From Alistipes sp. (GTDB lineage Bacteria > Bacteroidota > Bacteroidia > Bacteroidales > Rikenellaceae), in the NCBI GenBank assembly GCA_031285405.1, contig JAITWH010000015.1, forward strand, positions 1 to 64,000: a DNA stretch of 64,000 nt. Direction: 5' to 3'. The number at the start of each line of letters is the position of its first letter. The first letter of the stretch is position 1. Positions 48,629 through 57,853 of this stretch are shown here, piece by piece. The notes beneath the pieces are model-generated. The model saw only the letters and a list, made by a program, of their open reading frames with translations, was not told where the DNA came from and ran no database searches. The position numbers and the translations under genes were made by a program.

Positions 48629-49366
48629 ATGAGAAAAATTCTGGTTATTATGGCTGCATTGTTTTGCACGCAGGTGGGCGCGCAGGCGCAGACCCACGCC
48701 TCGGATGTGGTGGCGGCCGCCGACGGGGGCGAGCTGCGGATCGTCTTTTTGGGGCACGGAAGTGTCGCGTTTGAGTACGACGGGCGGCATGTTTATGTCG
48801 ACCCCGTGGCCGAGTATGCCGACTTCGGGCGGATGCCCAAGGCCGATCTGATACTCGTCACCCATGAGCATGGCGACCACTTGGACGCGGGAGCGATCGA
48901 GGCGCTGTGGCAGGAGGAGTTGGTCGGTTTCGGGAGTGCGACTGCGGTCGAGGCGTTCGGCGCGGGCGAGGTGCTGCGGCATGGCGAGAGGCGCGAGTTG
49001 GGCTACGTCACCGTCGAGGCGGTGCCGGCGTACAACGTCTCGCCCGAGAGGCAGAATTTCCATCCGAAGGCGCGCCTGCATAATGGATACATTTTGACCT
49101 TTGGCGGCACGCGAGTGTACGTTGCCGGCGACAGCGAGGATACCCCCGAGATGTTGGCGTTGCGCGATGTCGACATCGCTTTTCTGCCTGTCAACCTGCC
49201 CTACACCATGACCGAGGAGCAGGCAGCGCGGGCGGTGCGGGCGATGAGGCCCACGATTTTTTACCCATACCACTACGGCGGCACCGACCACACGACCGAC
49301 CTTGCGAAGCTCGCGAAGTTGATCGAGGGGTCGGGCGCGGAGATGCGGATCAGGCCGCTGGAGTAG
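48629..49366 (+). CDS. Exported metallo-beta-lactamase-fold hydrolase
   Basis: 245 residues. Signal peptide (about 1-20, AQA-Q). The MBL metal motif THEHGDHLD, GHGSVAFEYDG, VYVAGDSED and FYPYHYGGTDH match the UlaG/YtnP-like branch. The fold binds one or two metal ions; the substrate cannot be read. No clear promoter; a repeat fragment separates it from lspA. Confidence 0.85.
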   Translation: MRKILVIMAALFCTQVGAQAQTHASDVVAAADGGELRIVFLGHGSVAFEYDGRHVYVDPVAEYADFGRMPKADLILVTHEHGDHLDAGAIEALWQEELVGFGSATAVEAFGAGEVLRHGERRELGYVTVEAVPAYNVSPERQNFHPKARLHNGYILTFGGTRVYVAGDSEDTPEMLALRDVDIAFLPVNLPYTMTEEQAARAVRAMRPTIFYPYHYGGTDHTTDLAKLAKLIEGSGAEMRIRPLE

Positions 49367-49397
49367 TCGTCGTGTCAGCTATTTAGCGGGGCGAGCT

Positions 49398-49823
49398 TTA
49401 GTGACGCGGGCGGCGGCGCCTTTCGGGGTGGCTGTCACGTGTGATTCCGAGTGCGCTCAGTAGCGGCCGGATCACCGCGAAGAGAGGTTGGGCTGTCGCG
49501 AAAATCGTTTGCGCCGTCGAGATGAGCGTTTGTGCTGTCGAGATGCCCGCGCCGAGGCCGTCGATCACCCTGCCGGCGAACGAGTCGGCGGGGGCGAGCG
49601 CCGAGAGCAGGTGTCGCGGATGTAACACCCGGGCGGCGTTATCTTCCAGGCGGCGTGCGGCGTACCACTCGCGGAGGCGCAGTTCGCGGCGTGCGTCGCG
49701 CAGCTCGGCCAGCGTGCGGATCTCGCTCGGGTGGCGGGGAGCTCTGCCCGCGGCGCGTCTGCTTGCGATGCGGCTGTTTGAGACGGGGCCTCCGGTTGCG
49801 TCGTGCCTATTTTCGTGCGTCAT
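49398..49823 (-). CDS. Uncharacterised Arg-rich protein with hydrophobic segment, envelope-stress cluster
   Basis: 141 residues. A strongly basic N-terminal half (about 1-66) precedes an amphipathic Ala/Thr/Ile segment with a repeated STAQT motif (about 93-125) and a basic tail. It overlaps the upstream holin-like gene by 17 nt, so it belongs to the same unit. I do not recognise the family. Confidence 0.6.
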   Translation of the reverse strand: MTHENRHDATGGPVSNSRIASRRAAGRAPRHPSEIRTLAELRDARRELRLREWYAARRLEDNAARVLHPRHLLSALAPADSFAGRVIDGLGAGISTAQTLISTAQTIFATAQPLFAVIRPLLSALGITRDSHPERRRRPRH

Positions 49824-50187
49824 GGCGGTAGGTGTTGTCGATGAAAAATAGCTCCACGAAGTATCTCACCGTGCGGCCGGCGAACATCCGGCGGCCCAAC
49901 AGGTGTACCACCACGCCCGCCACGAGCAGCACGCCCCCCGAAATCAGGAAGCCCAGCGACAGGTGGCCCGTCAGTTCACCGAGCCACAGCGCCAGCGCGA
50001 ACATCATGAACATCAGCGCGCCGAGGAGAAGGGTGAGCGCGAGGATGCAGCCCAACGCGCGCGAGGCGGCGCACGAGAGGCGATCGACCGCCTCTAAACG
50101 AAGCGAGTCCCAGCGAAGGCGCACGTAGTCGAGGGCGTCGTCGCGCAGGTCGAGGAGCTCGTCCCGCAGTTCGTCCATGCCGCTCAT
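49807..50187 (-). CDS. Holin-X-like membrane protein (YqjE/PF07332-like)
   Basis: 126 residues. An N-terminal acidic amphipathic helix (about 3-25) and two membrane helices (about 46-68 and 76-97). This layout matches the phage-holin-superfamily-III/YqjE proteins found beside YtxH genes; despite the name these are probably envelope-stress proteins. It starts with an ATGA-type overlap to the YtxH gene. Confidence 0.8.
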   Translation of the reverse strand: MSGMDELRDELLDLRDDALDYVRLRWDSLRLEAVDRLSCAASRALGCILALTLLLGALMFMMFALALWLGELTGHLSLGFLISGGVLLVAGVVVHLLGRRMFAGRTVRYFVELFFIDNTYRHDARK

Positions 50188-50624
50188 TTTTGTGTGGTCT
50201 TGGCGGCGGCGCGGGTGGCGTGTTCGGCGCGGTCAGCGTTGCGGGAGGCTCGGCTCTTGCCTCGGGCGGAGGTTTTGCCGAGGGAGGTTTTTTCGCCCAC
50301 GGCCTCTTCGGCGCGATCGAGTGCTTCGTCGACACGATCGTGCGCATGATCGACGCGCTCGCGGGCAGCCACCATGGCCTCTTCCACGGTGCGGCGGGCG
50401 CGGCGACGGAGGCGGTCGACCTCGTCGTCGACACGGTCTCGGGCGGCGTTGGCCTTGTCTCGGGCCATCTCTTTCAGCATGTCGAGCTCGTCGTCGACGT
50501 AGTCGCGGATCATTTCGCGCGTCTCGACGCCCGAACGCGGGGCGAAGAGCAACGCCAGGGCACCGCCGATCAGGGCGCCGCCGATGAATGCCCCTAACAC
50601 GGAGCCGGTGTGGTGATGTCTCAT
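50184..50624 (-). CDS. YtxH-domain protein
   Basis: 146 residues. A single N-terminal membrane helix with Gly zipper (GAFIGGALIGGALALLFAP), then a long charged coiled coil (RDRVDDEVDRLRRRARR and following heptads) and a basic Ala/Ser/Lys-rich tail. YtxH proteins are stress-induced and poorly understood. First gene of a three-gene minus-strand unit. Confidence 0.85.
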   Translation of the reverse strand: MRHHHTGSVLGAFIGGALIGGALALLFAPRSGVETREMIRDYVDDELDMLKEMARDKANAARDRVDDEVDRLRRRARRTVEEAMVAARERVDHAHDRVDEALDRAEEAVGEKTSLGKTSARGKSRASRNADRAEHATRAAAKTTQK

Positions 50625-50654
50625 AATGGGGAGGTTTTTGATGTTATGGTTTTT

Positions 50655-50676
50655 AGAAATTTGAACAACTTCTTAG
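50655..50676. repeat. Fragment of the MITE-like repeat
   Basis: AGAAATTTGAACAACTTCTT matches the terminal part of the 165-bp palindrome (copies at 13527 and 40126). Only the end remains. Confidence 0.55.
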
Positions 50677-50733
50677 GGTCGCAAAATGTGTTCCAAAAAT
50701 GGGAGGATGTTGTTTTTTTCGTAATTTGGTTTT

Positions 50734-51303
50734 ATGATTTGGGGTAAAGATATTGTCGTCTGCTTTTCCGGGCACAGATACTATGCTGCTGCGGCGGCGG
50801 ACGAGGGGCGTTTGGCTGCTGCCGTCGAACAGGCGGTGGGCGACGGTTATCGCGTGTTTGTCTCCGGCATGGCGCCCGGGTTCGACCTTGCGGCGGCCGA
50901 GGCGGTGGTGCGGTGCAGGTCTGAACGTGTGCGCGGTGCCGATTTTTCGGGCGGTGCCTCGGGCGGCGGGCACTCTTCGGATATTCGCCTCGTTGCCGCG
51001 GTGCCCTTCGCGCGTCAGGCTGCCGGCTACTCCGATGTCGACCGTGCGCGCTACGAGGCGTTGCTGGCCGCCGCCGACGAGGTGTGCGTGCTGGCCGAGG
51101 GGTATTCGCATGGCTGCTACTTTCGGCGCGACGAGTGGATGGTCGAACGGGCCTCGCGACTCATTTGTTGGTACGACGGCGGGGCTGGCGGCTCGCGTGC
51201 TTCTGGTGCTTCGGGCAGCGGCACGCGCTACACGGTGCGGCGGGCGTTGGCGGCGGGGCTCGATATCGTCAATGTTTTCCGCGACCCCGACACACTGTTC
51301 TGA
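50734..51303 (+). CDS. SLOG-fold protein (DUF1273/YpsA family)
   Basis: 189 residues. SGHR, GMAPGFDLAAAEAV, DRARYEALLAAADEV and RDEWMVERASRLICWYDG...GTRYTVRRA match the SLOG/DUF1273 family, a Rossmann-like fold predicted to bind nucleotides or NAD-derived ligands. A low-complexity Gly/Ser/Ala insert (about 69-88 and 150-160) departs from typical members. Stands alone; biological role unknown. Confidence 0.8.
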   Translation: MIWGKDIVVCFSGHRYYAAAAADEGRLAAAVEQAVGDGYRVFVSGMAPGFDLAAAEAVVRCRSERVRGADFSGGASGGGHSSDIRLVAAVPFARQAAGYSDVDRARYEALLAAADEVCVLAEGYSHGCYFRRDEWMVERASRLICWYDGGAGGSRASGASGSGTRYTVRRALAAGLDIVNVFRDPDTLF

Positions 51304-51314
51304 CTCCCAATGTT

Positions 51315-51815
51315 TTATAGCCTCCACAGATATCGCCGCAGCAGCGCGCGCATGATGATTTTGTGGAACGGCTTGACGGGCAGAAAGTAGACGCGGCCCC
51401 ACACGTTGTTGAAGTGGACGACGGTCGTGAGCGCGATCGTGTCCGCCGACGGGTCGCGGAGGATCGAGGCGCGGAAGTTCAAATGGGTGTCGCCGACCCC
51501 CGACACCACCTCCGTGTCGGTCTCGGAGATGCGCGGGAAAGAGGTGTCGGAGCTGTCCGCCTTCAGGCCGAAAATCCCGACTATCGCGTTGCGCAACTTG
51601 AAGAGCGCGGTCGCCCATGCCGGCAGGCGCATCAGCTCTCGGGCGATCTCGGTGGCGGGTTTGTCTGTCCGTGCCGCGATTTGGTAGGTGTCGCGGAAAT
51701 GCACCTCGCCGAAGCCTTCGAGGACGGTCGAGCCCTTGGGAATGTCGGCGAGTTTCGTTACTCTTTTTGTCACCCTCTTCGTAGCCGTTTTCACGTTTTT
51801 CGTCACGTTTCTCAT
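51315..51815 (-). CDS. DUF2867 protein
   Basis: 166 residues. A Lys/Thr-rich start generated by short tandem codons (TKRVTKRVTK) is followed by the DUF2867 domain: FRDTYQIAAR, VVSGVGDTHLNFRASI, TVVHFNNVWGRVYFLPVKPFHKIIMRALLRR. In other bacteria this domain follows NAD-dependent epimerases or stands alone; function unknown. ATGA overlap with recN. Confidence 0.8.
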   Translation of the reverse strand: MRNVTKNVKTATKRVTKRVTKLADIPKGSTVLEGFGEVHFRDTYQIAARTDKPATEIARELMRLPAWATALFKLRNAIVGIFGLKADSSDTSFPRISETDTEVVSGVGDTHLNFRASILRDPSADTIALTTVVHFNNVWGRVYFLPVKPFHKIIMRALLRRYLWRL

Positions 51816-53467
51816 AACGGTAAAATTTCTCCTAACAGCACCCGCGCCTGTCGAAGGGCTGCATCGGTGACGGCGCTGCCGGAGAGCATGCTCGCGATCT
51901 CGGTCACGCGCTCGGCGGCTGCGAGGGGGCGGATGCGCGTCGAGCCATCCTGTTTGTAGACCAGAAAATGGGTGGCGGGCTTGGCGGCGATCTGCGGCAG
52001 GTGGGTGATGTTGAGCACCTGGCAGTGGCTGCCCAGCTCGGCGATGATGTCGCCCATCGCATCGGCCACGCGGCCCGAGACCCCGGCGTCGATCTCGTCG
52101 AAAACCACCGTGGGGCGGCTCGCCGAACGTGCCGAAAGGGTCTTCAGAGCCAACATCACGCGCGAGATTTCGCCACCCGACGCGATCTTCTCGACCGGCC
52201 GCGGCGACATCGAACCGTTGGCCGTGAAGAGGAACCGCACCTCGTCGGCGCCGTTTGCGCGCGGCTCGGGGGTCGGCGTGATCTCGACGACGAACCGCGC
52301 CTCGGGAATTCCCAGCCGCCGGAGCATCCCCTCGACGCTGCTCTCGACCTCGGTGGCGGCGGTGTGGCGGCCGGCGGATATCTGTGCGGCGAGGTTTTTC
52401 ACTGTTTTTTCGGCGGCTTGCAGGGCCGCTTCGAGGGCTGCCAACTGCTCGTCGGAGTGCTCGATCGCGCCCAATCGCTCCTCGAACCCCGCCTGCAACT
52501 CCAAAAGCTCCTCGACCGTCGACACGCGGTGCTTCTGCTGAAGGGCATAGATCGCGTCCAAACGCGCCACCACCGCTGCCAGACGCTCGGGGTTGCCCTC
52601 GACCCGCTCCAACTCGGCGGCGATTTCGCGCTCCAAGTCCTGCATGTCTAAGTGGGCCGAGGCCAGACGCTCCGAAAATCCGGCAGCTCCGGAGTGGATC
52701 GCACCCATGCGGTCGACCGCGCCGCGCAGAGCCCTCAGGCGTGCCACGATGCCCGTCTCGTCGGCTCCCAACTCGCTGACGGCCAGCCCGAACGCCTCGC
52801 GCAGTTCGTCACTGTGCGACAGTTCGCGCTGCTCGGCTTCGAGGTCTGTCTGCTCGCCCGCCGAGAGGCGCAACGCCGCGAGTTCGTCTGCCTGATGTCG
52901 CAGCCACTCCTCGTCGCGCCGCGCATCCTCCGCTGCCGCTCGCGCCGCCGACAACTGTCGCCCGAGCCCTCGCCACTCGCCGAACGCCTCGGCGTAGCTT
53001 TTGACGACCGCACCGTGACCCGCCACCCCGTCGAGTATCGAAACTCGGAAACCGTCGTCGCGCAGCAGCAGGTTCTCGTGCTGCGAGTGTATGTCTATCA
53101 ATCTGTCACCCAGCGCCTTCAGCGTCGTCAGACTCACCGGCAGGTCGTTGACGTAGGCGCGACTCTTGCCCGAGGCGGAGATCACGCGCCGCACCGTGCC
53201 CGTCGCCTCGAAGTCGAGGTCGTTCTCCGCGAAGAACTCCTCCAGCCCGAGGCCGTCGAACGCGAAAACACCCTCCACCACGCAGGCACGCGACGGATCC
53301 CTCTGAACCCCCGCCTCGCCGCGAGTGCCCAGCAGCAGCCCCAACGCCCCCAACAGGATCGACTTGCCCGCGCCCGTCTCGCCCGTGACGATGTTGAGCC
53401 CCGCCCCGAGCGTCATGTCGAGGCGCTCTATGAGCGCGTAATTTTCAACCGACAGCGACTTTAGCAT
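51812..53467 (-). CDS. recN: DNA repair protein RecN
   Basis: 551 residues from ATG 53467. SMC-like: Walker A GETGAGKSI, DIHSQHENL hinge-proximal motif, long coiled-coil arms (about 150-360), ABC signature ASGGEISRVMLALK and Walker B PTVVFDEIDAGVSG. RecN tethers broken DNA ends in double-strand break repair. An upstream in-frame extension to 53587 runs through ispF and is rejected. Overlaps ispF by 7 nt and DUF2867 by 4 nt. Confidence 0.95.
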   Translation of the reverse strand: MLKSLSVENYALIERLDMTLGAGLNIVTGETGAGKSILLGALGLLLGTRGEAGVQRDPSRACVVEGVFAFDGLGLEEFFAENDLDFEATGTVRRVISASGKSRAYVNDLPVSLTTLKALGDRLIDIHSQHENLLLRDDGFRVSILDGVAGHGAVVKSYAEAFGEWRGLGRQLSAARAAAEDARRDEEWLRHQADELAALRLSAGEQTDLEAEQRELSHSDELREAFGLAVSELGADETGIVARLRALRGAVDRMGAIHSGAAGFSERLASAHLDMQDLEREIAAELERVEGNPERLAAVVARLDAIYALQQKHRVSTVEELLELQAGFEERLGAIEHSDEQLAALEAALQAAEKTVKNLAAQISAGRHTAATEVESSVEGMLRRLGIPEARFVVEITPTPEPRANGADEVRFLFTANGSMSPRPVEKIASGGEISRVMLALKTLSARSASRPTVVFDEIDAGVSGRVADAMGDIIAELGSHCQVLNITHLPQIAAKPATHFLVYKQDGSTRIRPLAAAERVTEIASMLSGSAVTDAALRQARVLLGEILPL

Positions 53468-53964
53468 GATTGCGAAGTGATTAAAACGACAGCCTCGGCG
53501 GCGACCCCCTCCTCGCGACCGACGAACCCGAGGCGTTCGGTGGTGGTAGCCTTGACCGACACCTGCCCGACGTCGACGCCGAGGCATGAGGCCAACTCGC
53601 GGCGCATAGCATCTATATAAGGACGGATGCGCGGCGCCTGCAACATCACCGTGCAGTCGACGTTGCCGACCCGCCAGCCCGTGTCACTCAGCAGCCCGAC
53701 GGTGCGTCGCAGCAGTTCGCGCGAGTCGATGCCGCGAAACTCGCCCGAGGAGTCGGGAAAGTGCAGCCCGATGTCGCCCAACGCCGCCGCACCCAACAGC
53801 GCGTCGCACAGCGCGTGGATCAGCGCGTCGCCGTCGGAGTGAGCCACGAGGCCCTTCGTGTGAGGCACCGTCACCCCGCCGAGGCGCAGGGCCAACTTTT
53901 CGCCACCCGTGCCGACTTCGGCCAAGCGATGCACATCGTATCCGTGTCCGATTCTGAAATTCAT
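53461..53964 (-). CDS. ispF: 2-C-methyl-D-erythritol 2,4-cyclodiphosphate synthase
   Basis: 167 residues from ATG 53964. GHGYDVHRL (metal ligands Asp10 and His12), AHSDGDALIHALCDALLGA, HFPDSSGEF and ATTTERLGFVGREEG are IspF motifs. It forms MEcPP in the MEP isoprenoid pathway. TATTTTTG ends 5 nt before the start, so its mRNA is probably leaderless; a longer in-frame extension to 54012 crosses this promoter and is rejected. First gene of ispF-recN-DUF2867. Confidence 0.95.
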   Translation of the reverse strand: MNFRIGHGYDVHRLAEVGTGGEKLALRLGGVTVPHTKGLVAHSDGDALIHALCDALLGAAALGDIGLHFPDSSGEFRGIDSRELLRRTVGLLSDTGWRVGNVDCTVMLQAPRIRPYIDAMRRELASCLGVDVGQVSVKATTTERLGFVGREEGVAAEAVVLITSQSC

Positions 53965-53969
53965 ACACG

Positions 53970-53977
53970 CAAAAATA
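53970..53977 (-). promoter_or_regulatory. ispF-recN promoter (-7 box)
   Basis: The minus strand reads TATTTTTG, 5 nt before ATG 53964. Confidence 0.6.
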
Positions 53978-53990
53978 GGTAAAAATTTCA

Positions 53991-53998
53991 TATCTTTG
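53991..53998 (+). promoter_or_regulatory. Nitroreductase promoter (-7 box)
   Basis: TATCTTTG, 16 nt before ATG 54015; only 13 nt from the divergent ispF box. Confidence 0.65.
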
Positions 53999-54014
53999 TA
54001 AAAACAACACATCT

Positions 54015-54542
54015 ATGGAACTGACCGACATATTGAAAAAACGCCGGAGCGTGCGCCGCTTCGAGTCGCGACCCGTGCCGCGCGAACTGATCGAGAGCTT
54101 GTTGAGGCTCACCCTCACCGCCCCGTCGTCCAAAAACACGCGCTCGACGCGATTCATGGTGGTCGGCGATCCCGAGACGCTCGGTCGCATCGCGCGGATG
54201 AGAGATTTCGGCTCGGCGTTTCTGGCCGACGTGCCTTGTGCCGTGGTCGTTGCCGGCGACAACCAGACCGATCTGTGGGTCGACAACGCCGCCATCTCGG
54301 CGACGATTCTGCAACTTGCGGCCGAGGAAGCGGGGTTGGGTTCGTGCTGGGTACACGTCAACGGCCGGCCTCAAAGGCGCGAGGAGCCCGACGGCCCCAC
54401 GGCGACGGAGCACCTGCGGGAGTTCCTGCCCCTGCCCGCCGAGTGGAATCCGTTGTGCGTCGTCGCGCTGGGCTACCCCGCCGACTCGCCCAAGCCGCAC
54501 TCCGAAAAGGATGACTCCGACAAAATTATCTGGCTCGACTAA
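54015..54542 (+). CDS. Nitroreductase-family FMN oxidoreductase
   Basis: 175 residues. RRSVRRFESRPVP is the FMN-phosphate motif; APSSKNTRSTRF, LGSCWVHVNG and ALGYPADSPKPH complete the nitroreductase fold. Members reduce nitro groups, quinones or other substrates with NAD(P)H; the substrate is unknown. The gene overlaps the convergent gene at 54539 by four bases. Confidence 0.9.
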   Translation: MELTDILKKRRSVRRFESRPVPRELIESLLRLTLTAPSSKNTRSTRFMVVGDPETLGRIARMRDFGSAFLADVPCAVVVAGDNQTDLWVDNAAISATILQLAAEEAGLGSCWVHVNGRPQRREEPDGPTATEHLREFLPLPAEWNPLCVVALGYPADSPKPHSEKDDSDKIIWLD

Positions 54543-55354
54543 TAAAAAACAGGCGATGCGTAGGGAGTAGTGCGCCAGCTGCGAGTGAACGGGTCGTACT
54601 CGCGCATCACGCCCCCCTCGATGCCGAAGCTGTCGGTAATCTTCACCTCGACCGTGCCGCCGAACGATGTCGTCGGGTAGAGGCCGGGCGGGAGTTGCTG
54701 AGCGGCCACGCCGCTGCGTAGCGAGTAGGTGCCGTAGCCGTTGAGCCACACGCGATCCTCCACGACCTGCATCCGCACGCGGCCCGACACGCCGAAGTCG
54801 CGAAAGCGCGACAGGTGGTGCATGTTGTCGGTGACGAAGGCGTTGCCGTAGAGGGTGATTCCGTCCGTCGGCGCCCAGGCGTAACCCAACGACAGTGAAC
54901 TCGAAAATCCCATCGAGGGGTAGAGTTGGCTCGAACCGGTCAGTCCCAGCGCGCCGTTGTGCCTCTGCATGAGGGGCATGTAGCCCCCGACAGCTCCTCG
55001 GAGCATGCGCGAACTCGTGCTGCTCGCCGCCGGAACGACTATGCCGCGCTGTTGCAGCAGCAGGTTTTGCTGTATGAAGAGCGTGCGGTCGGCGACGGTC
55101 GGCATCGCGAAATCCATTCGCGGAAGGGTGGTCGGCACGAAGGGCTCAAAGGGTGTGAAGAGTTTCGGCCCGCCTGACTGGGGAATTCGCAGGGGGGCGA
55201 AGGTCGGTTCGGGTAGCAGGTCGCCGGGCAGCAGACCTTCGAGGTTCAGCGACTCCTCGGGGCCGCCTGTCGGCACGGGCAACTCGCCATGGTTCTGGGC
55301 TGCCGCGCCAAGGCCCGACAGCAAAAACATCAATATAGCGAATATCCGTTTCAT
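54539..55354 (-). CDS. Exported protein with C-terminal beta-rich (barrel-like) domain
   Basis: 271 residues. Signal peptide (about 1-19, AAA-Q), a Pro/Leu-rich region (20-90), then a Gly/aromatic-rich region with alternating strands (GGYMPLMQRHNGALGLTG, SLSLGYAWAPTDGITLYGNAF, GVSGRVRMQVVEDRVWLNGYG, GGTVEVKITDSFGIEGGVMREY). Probably a small outer-membrane or periplasmic beta protein. No family recognised. Confidence 0.72.
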   Translation of the reverse strand: MKRIFAILMFLLSGLGAAAQNHGELPVPTGGPEESLNLEGLLPGDLLPEPTFAPLRIPQSGGPKLFTPFEPFVPTTLPRMDFAMPTVADRTLFIQQNLLLQQRGIVVPAASSTSSRMLRGAVGGYMPLMQRHNGALGLTGSSQLYPSMGFSSSLSLGYAWAPTDGITLYGNAFVTDNMHHLSRFRDFGVSGRVRMQVVEDRVWLNGYGTYSLRSGVAAQQLPPGLYPTTSFGGTVEVKITDSFGIEGGVMREYDPFTRSWRTTPYASPVFY

Positions 55355-55379
55355 GATAGTAACTAATTCTGCGTTAGCT

Positions 55380-55427
55380 TAAATCGCCGCCGGCGTTCTG
55401 GCCTAAATCGCCGCCGCCGTTGCGGCC
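55380..55427. repeat. Tandem TAAATCGCCGCC unit
   Basis: Two 24-bp units (55380-55403 and 55404-55427). The second encodes the last residues (AATAAAI) of the lipoprotein at 55403. Confidence 0.7.
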
Positions 55428-56098
55428 TCTAACCTCCAAACGAACTGCACCCCCGAAGGAATATCGGTTGTGGTAAGTGTGCGTTGGTCGTAAGGCACGC
55501 CGTAGCGCTCGATGTAGATGTTCCAACCCCTCACGAACGACGCCTCGTAGCGGAACGACGGCCTCTCGTCCGGGCGCGACAGATTCTCGCCCGACAGCTC
55601 GAACGGTCGGTCGGCGTAGTGCATGTGGACGTATCGCGAGTTGAGGCGGTCGGTCTGCACCGCGCCGTCCCAGTCGGAGAGGAACACCCGACCCACGCGC
55701 TCGTCGCCCCTGTAAGCGAATATGTCGCCCAGACCCGCCACCCTCGCCGCGCGGTCGCTCACACCCTTGGCCGGCCAGAAACCCTCGTAGTCTCGATAGT
55801 CGTCGCGCGCCACCTTGCACAGCTCCTCGGCCGGCAGCTCGTCGGGCAGGTCGAGCACGATCACCCCGCCCGCCACCTGCGACTCCACGGTGCGAATCAC
55901 GCTCCAGTCGACCCCCTTGATCTCGACCTCCAGACGATCGAAAACATCCTCCGGAGCCACCGCCACGACACCCGCCAACCCCTCGACCGAGATGGCGATC
56001 TCCGCAAGGGCGGGCGTGTAGGTGCCGGTGCGAGTGCAGCCCGCAAGACCCGCAACCGCCGCCAAACCGATAACCGCTATGTGAAAAGCACGCCTCAT
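55403..56098 (-). CDS. Lipoprotein, DUF5119-like
   Basis: 231 residues. Signal peptide with lipobox LAGC (Cys21). The mature part has [59 protein letters not shown] and [29 protein letters not shown], the latter resembling the end of Bacteroidales DUF5119-type lipoproteins; that assignment is tentative. It starts at an ATGA overlap with aspS, an unusual partner. Confidence 0.65.
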   Translation of the reverse strand: MRRAFHIAVIGLAAVAGLAGCTRTGTYTPALAEIAISVEGLAGVVAVAPEDVFDRLEVEIKGVDWSVIRTVESQVAGGVIVLDLPDELPAEELCKVARDDYRDYEGFWPAKGVSDRAARVAGLGDIFAYRGDERVGRVFLSDWDGAVQTDRLNSRYVHMHYADRPFELSGENLSRPDERPSFRYEASFVRGWNIYIERYGVPYDQRTLTTTDIPSGVQFVWRLEAATAAAI

Positions 56099-57852
56099 TC
56101 CGGCCGAACGATTCTCAGGTTAAGTTCCTCCAACTGCTCCGGCGCAATGCTACTCGGAGCGTCGATCATCACGTCGCGCCCCGAGTTGTTCTTCGGAAAC
56201 GCGATGTAGTCGCGGATCGAGTCGGCGCCGCCAAACAACGAACAGAATCGGTCGAACCCGAACGCGATGCCGCCATGCGGAGGTGCGCCGAACCGGAAGG
56301 CGTTCATCAGGAATCCGAACTGCTCCTGGGCCGACTCGGGGGTGAAGCCCAGCAGCTCGAACATGCGCGCCTGAAGGTCGGGTTCAAAAATTCGTATCGA
56401 GCCGCCGCCCACCTCCACGCCGTTGACCACAAAGTCGTAGGCGTTGGCACGCACAGCCCCCGGGTCGCTCTCCAACAACGGAATGTCCTCCGGCTTGGGC
56501 GAGGTGAAGGGGTGGTGCATGGCGTAGAAGCGCGCCGTCTCGTCGTCCCACTCCAGCAGCGGAAAGTCGACCACCCACAGCGGGGCGAACCGACTCTTGT
56601 CGCGCAGACCGAGTCGCGAACCCAATTCGAGCCGCAGCTCCGAAAGCACCGTCAGCGAACGCCGCCGCTCGCCGCTCACCACAAAAATCAGGTCGCCGTT
56701 TTGCGCCCCCATCGCCACCGCCCACTCGCGCAGCACCTCGGGGGTGTAGAACTTGTCGACGGAAGATTTTATCTCGCCGCCCTCGTCGAGGCGAATCCAC
56801 ACCAACCCCTTCGCACCGATCTGCGGACGCTTCACATATTCGGTCAGCTCGTCGATCTGCTTGCGGGTGAAGCCGGCGCAACCCGTCGCGACAATCCCGC
56901 CGATGTACTCCGCGTCGTCGAACACGCCGAATCCGTGCCCCTTTGCCTGCGCCGTCAGCTCGTTGATCTCCATGCCGAAACGCAGGTCGGGCTTGTCGTT
57001 GCCGTAGCGCGCCATCGCCTCGGCCCACGACATGCGACGGAAGGGCTCGGTGCCGAACTCCACACCAATGGTCTCGCTGAACATGAATCGAGCCATCCGT
57101 TCGAAGGTCTCCAACACATCCTCCTGATCGACGAACGACATCTCGCAGTCGATCTGTGTGAACTCGGGTTGGCGGTCGGCCCTCAGGTCTTCGTCGCGGA
57201 AGCAGCGCACGATCTGGAAATATCTGTCGTAACCCGCCACCATCAGCAGCTGCTTGAAGGTCTGCGGACTCTGCGGCAGGGCGTAGAACTGACCGGCGCT
57301 CATCCTCGACGGCACCACGAAGTCGCGCGCCCCCTCGGGTGTCGAGCTGATGAGGAACGGGGTCTCGATCTCAAGGAACCCCTCGCGGTCGAGAAAGCCG
57401 CGCGCGCTCTGGGCCATGCGGTGGCGCAGCATCATGTTGCGTTGCAGCGGCCCGCGGCGCAGGTCGAGGTAGCGATACTTCATGCGCAGGTCGTCGCCGC
57501 CGTCGGAGTTCTCCTCGATGGTGAACGGGGGTGTGTCGGCGCGCGACAACACCTTAAGTTCTGTGAGCGCGATCTCGATCTCGCCCGTCGCCATCTTGGG
57601 GTTCTTGGCCGAACGCTCCACGACCGTGCCCGTCGCGCGGATCACGAACTCGCGACCGAGGGTGTCGACAATCTCCCGCACGGCGGCCGGCGAGTTCTCG
57701 TTGACAGCCAGCTGTGTGACGCCGTAGCGGTCTCTCAGGTCAATGAATGCCATTGCGCCGAGATTGCGCACCTTGCCCACCCAGCCGGCGAGCGTCACCT
57801 CGGTATTGATGTCGGCGGCGCGAAGTTCGCCGCATGTGTGTGTTCTATACAT
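56095..57852 (-). CDS. aspS: Aspartyl-tRNA synthetase
   Basis: 585 residues from ATG 57852; an upstream in-frame extension to 58206 crosses the promoter and tadA and is rejected. Anticodon OB-fold (about 1-105; [23 protein letters not shown]), class II core with motif 2 [18 protein letters not shown], a bacterial GAD insertion domain (about 290-410) and motif 3 GIAFGFDRF. It charges tRNA-Asp. Promoter TATTTTTG at 57908-57915; the leader holds a TTGAAAA element. Confidence 0.95.
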   Translation of the reverse strand: MYRTHTCGELRAADINTEVTLAGWVGKVRNLGAMAFIDLRDRYGVTQLAVNENSPAAVREIVDTLGREFVIRATGTVVERSAKNPKMATGEIEIALTELKVLSRADTPPFTIEENSDGGDDLRMKYRYLDLRRGPLQRNMMLRHRMAQSARGFLDREGFLEIETPFLISSTPEGARDFVVPSRMSAGQFYALPQSPQTFKQLLMVAGYDRYFQIVRCFRDEDLRADRQPEFTQIDCEMSFVDQEDVLETFERMARFMFSETIGVEFGTEPFRRMSWAEAMARYGNDKPDLRFGMEINELTAQAKGHGFGVFDDAEYIGGIVATGCAGFTRKQIDELTEYVKRPQIGAKGLVWIRLDEGGEIKSSVDKFYTPEVLREWAVAMGAQNGDLIFVVSGERRRSLTVLSELRLELGSRLGLRDKSRFAPLWVVDFPLLEWDDETARFYAMHHPFTSPKPEDIPLLESDPGAVRANAYDFVVNGVEVGGGSIRIFEPDLQARMFELLGFTPESAQEQFGFLMNAFRFGAPPHGGIAFGFDRFCSLFGGADSIRDYIAFPKNNSGRDVMIDAPSSIAPEQLEELNLRIVRPE

Positions 57853-57853
57853 G

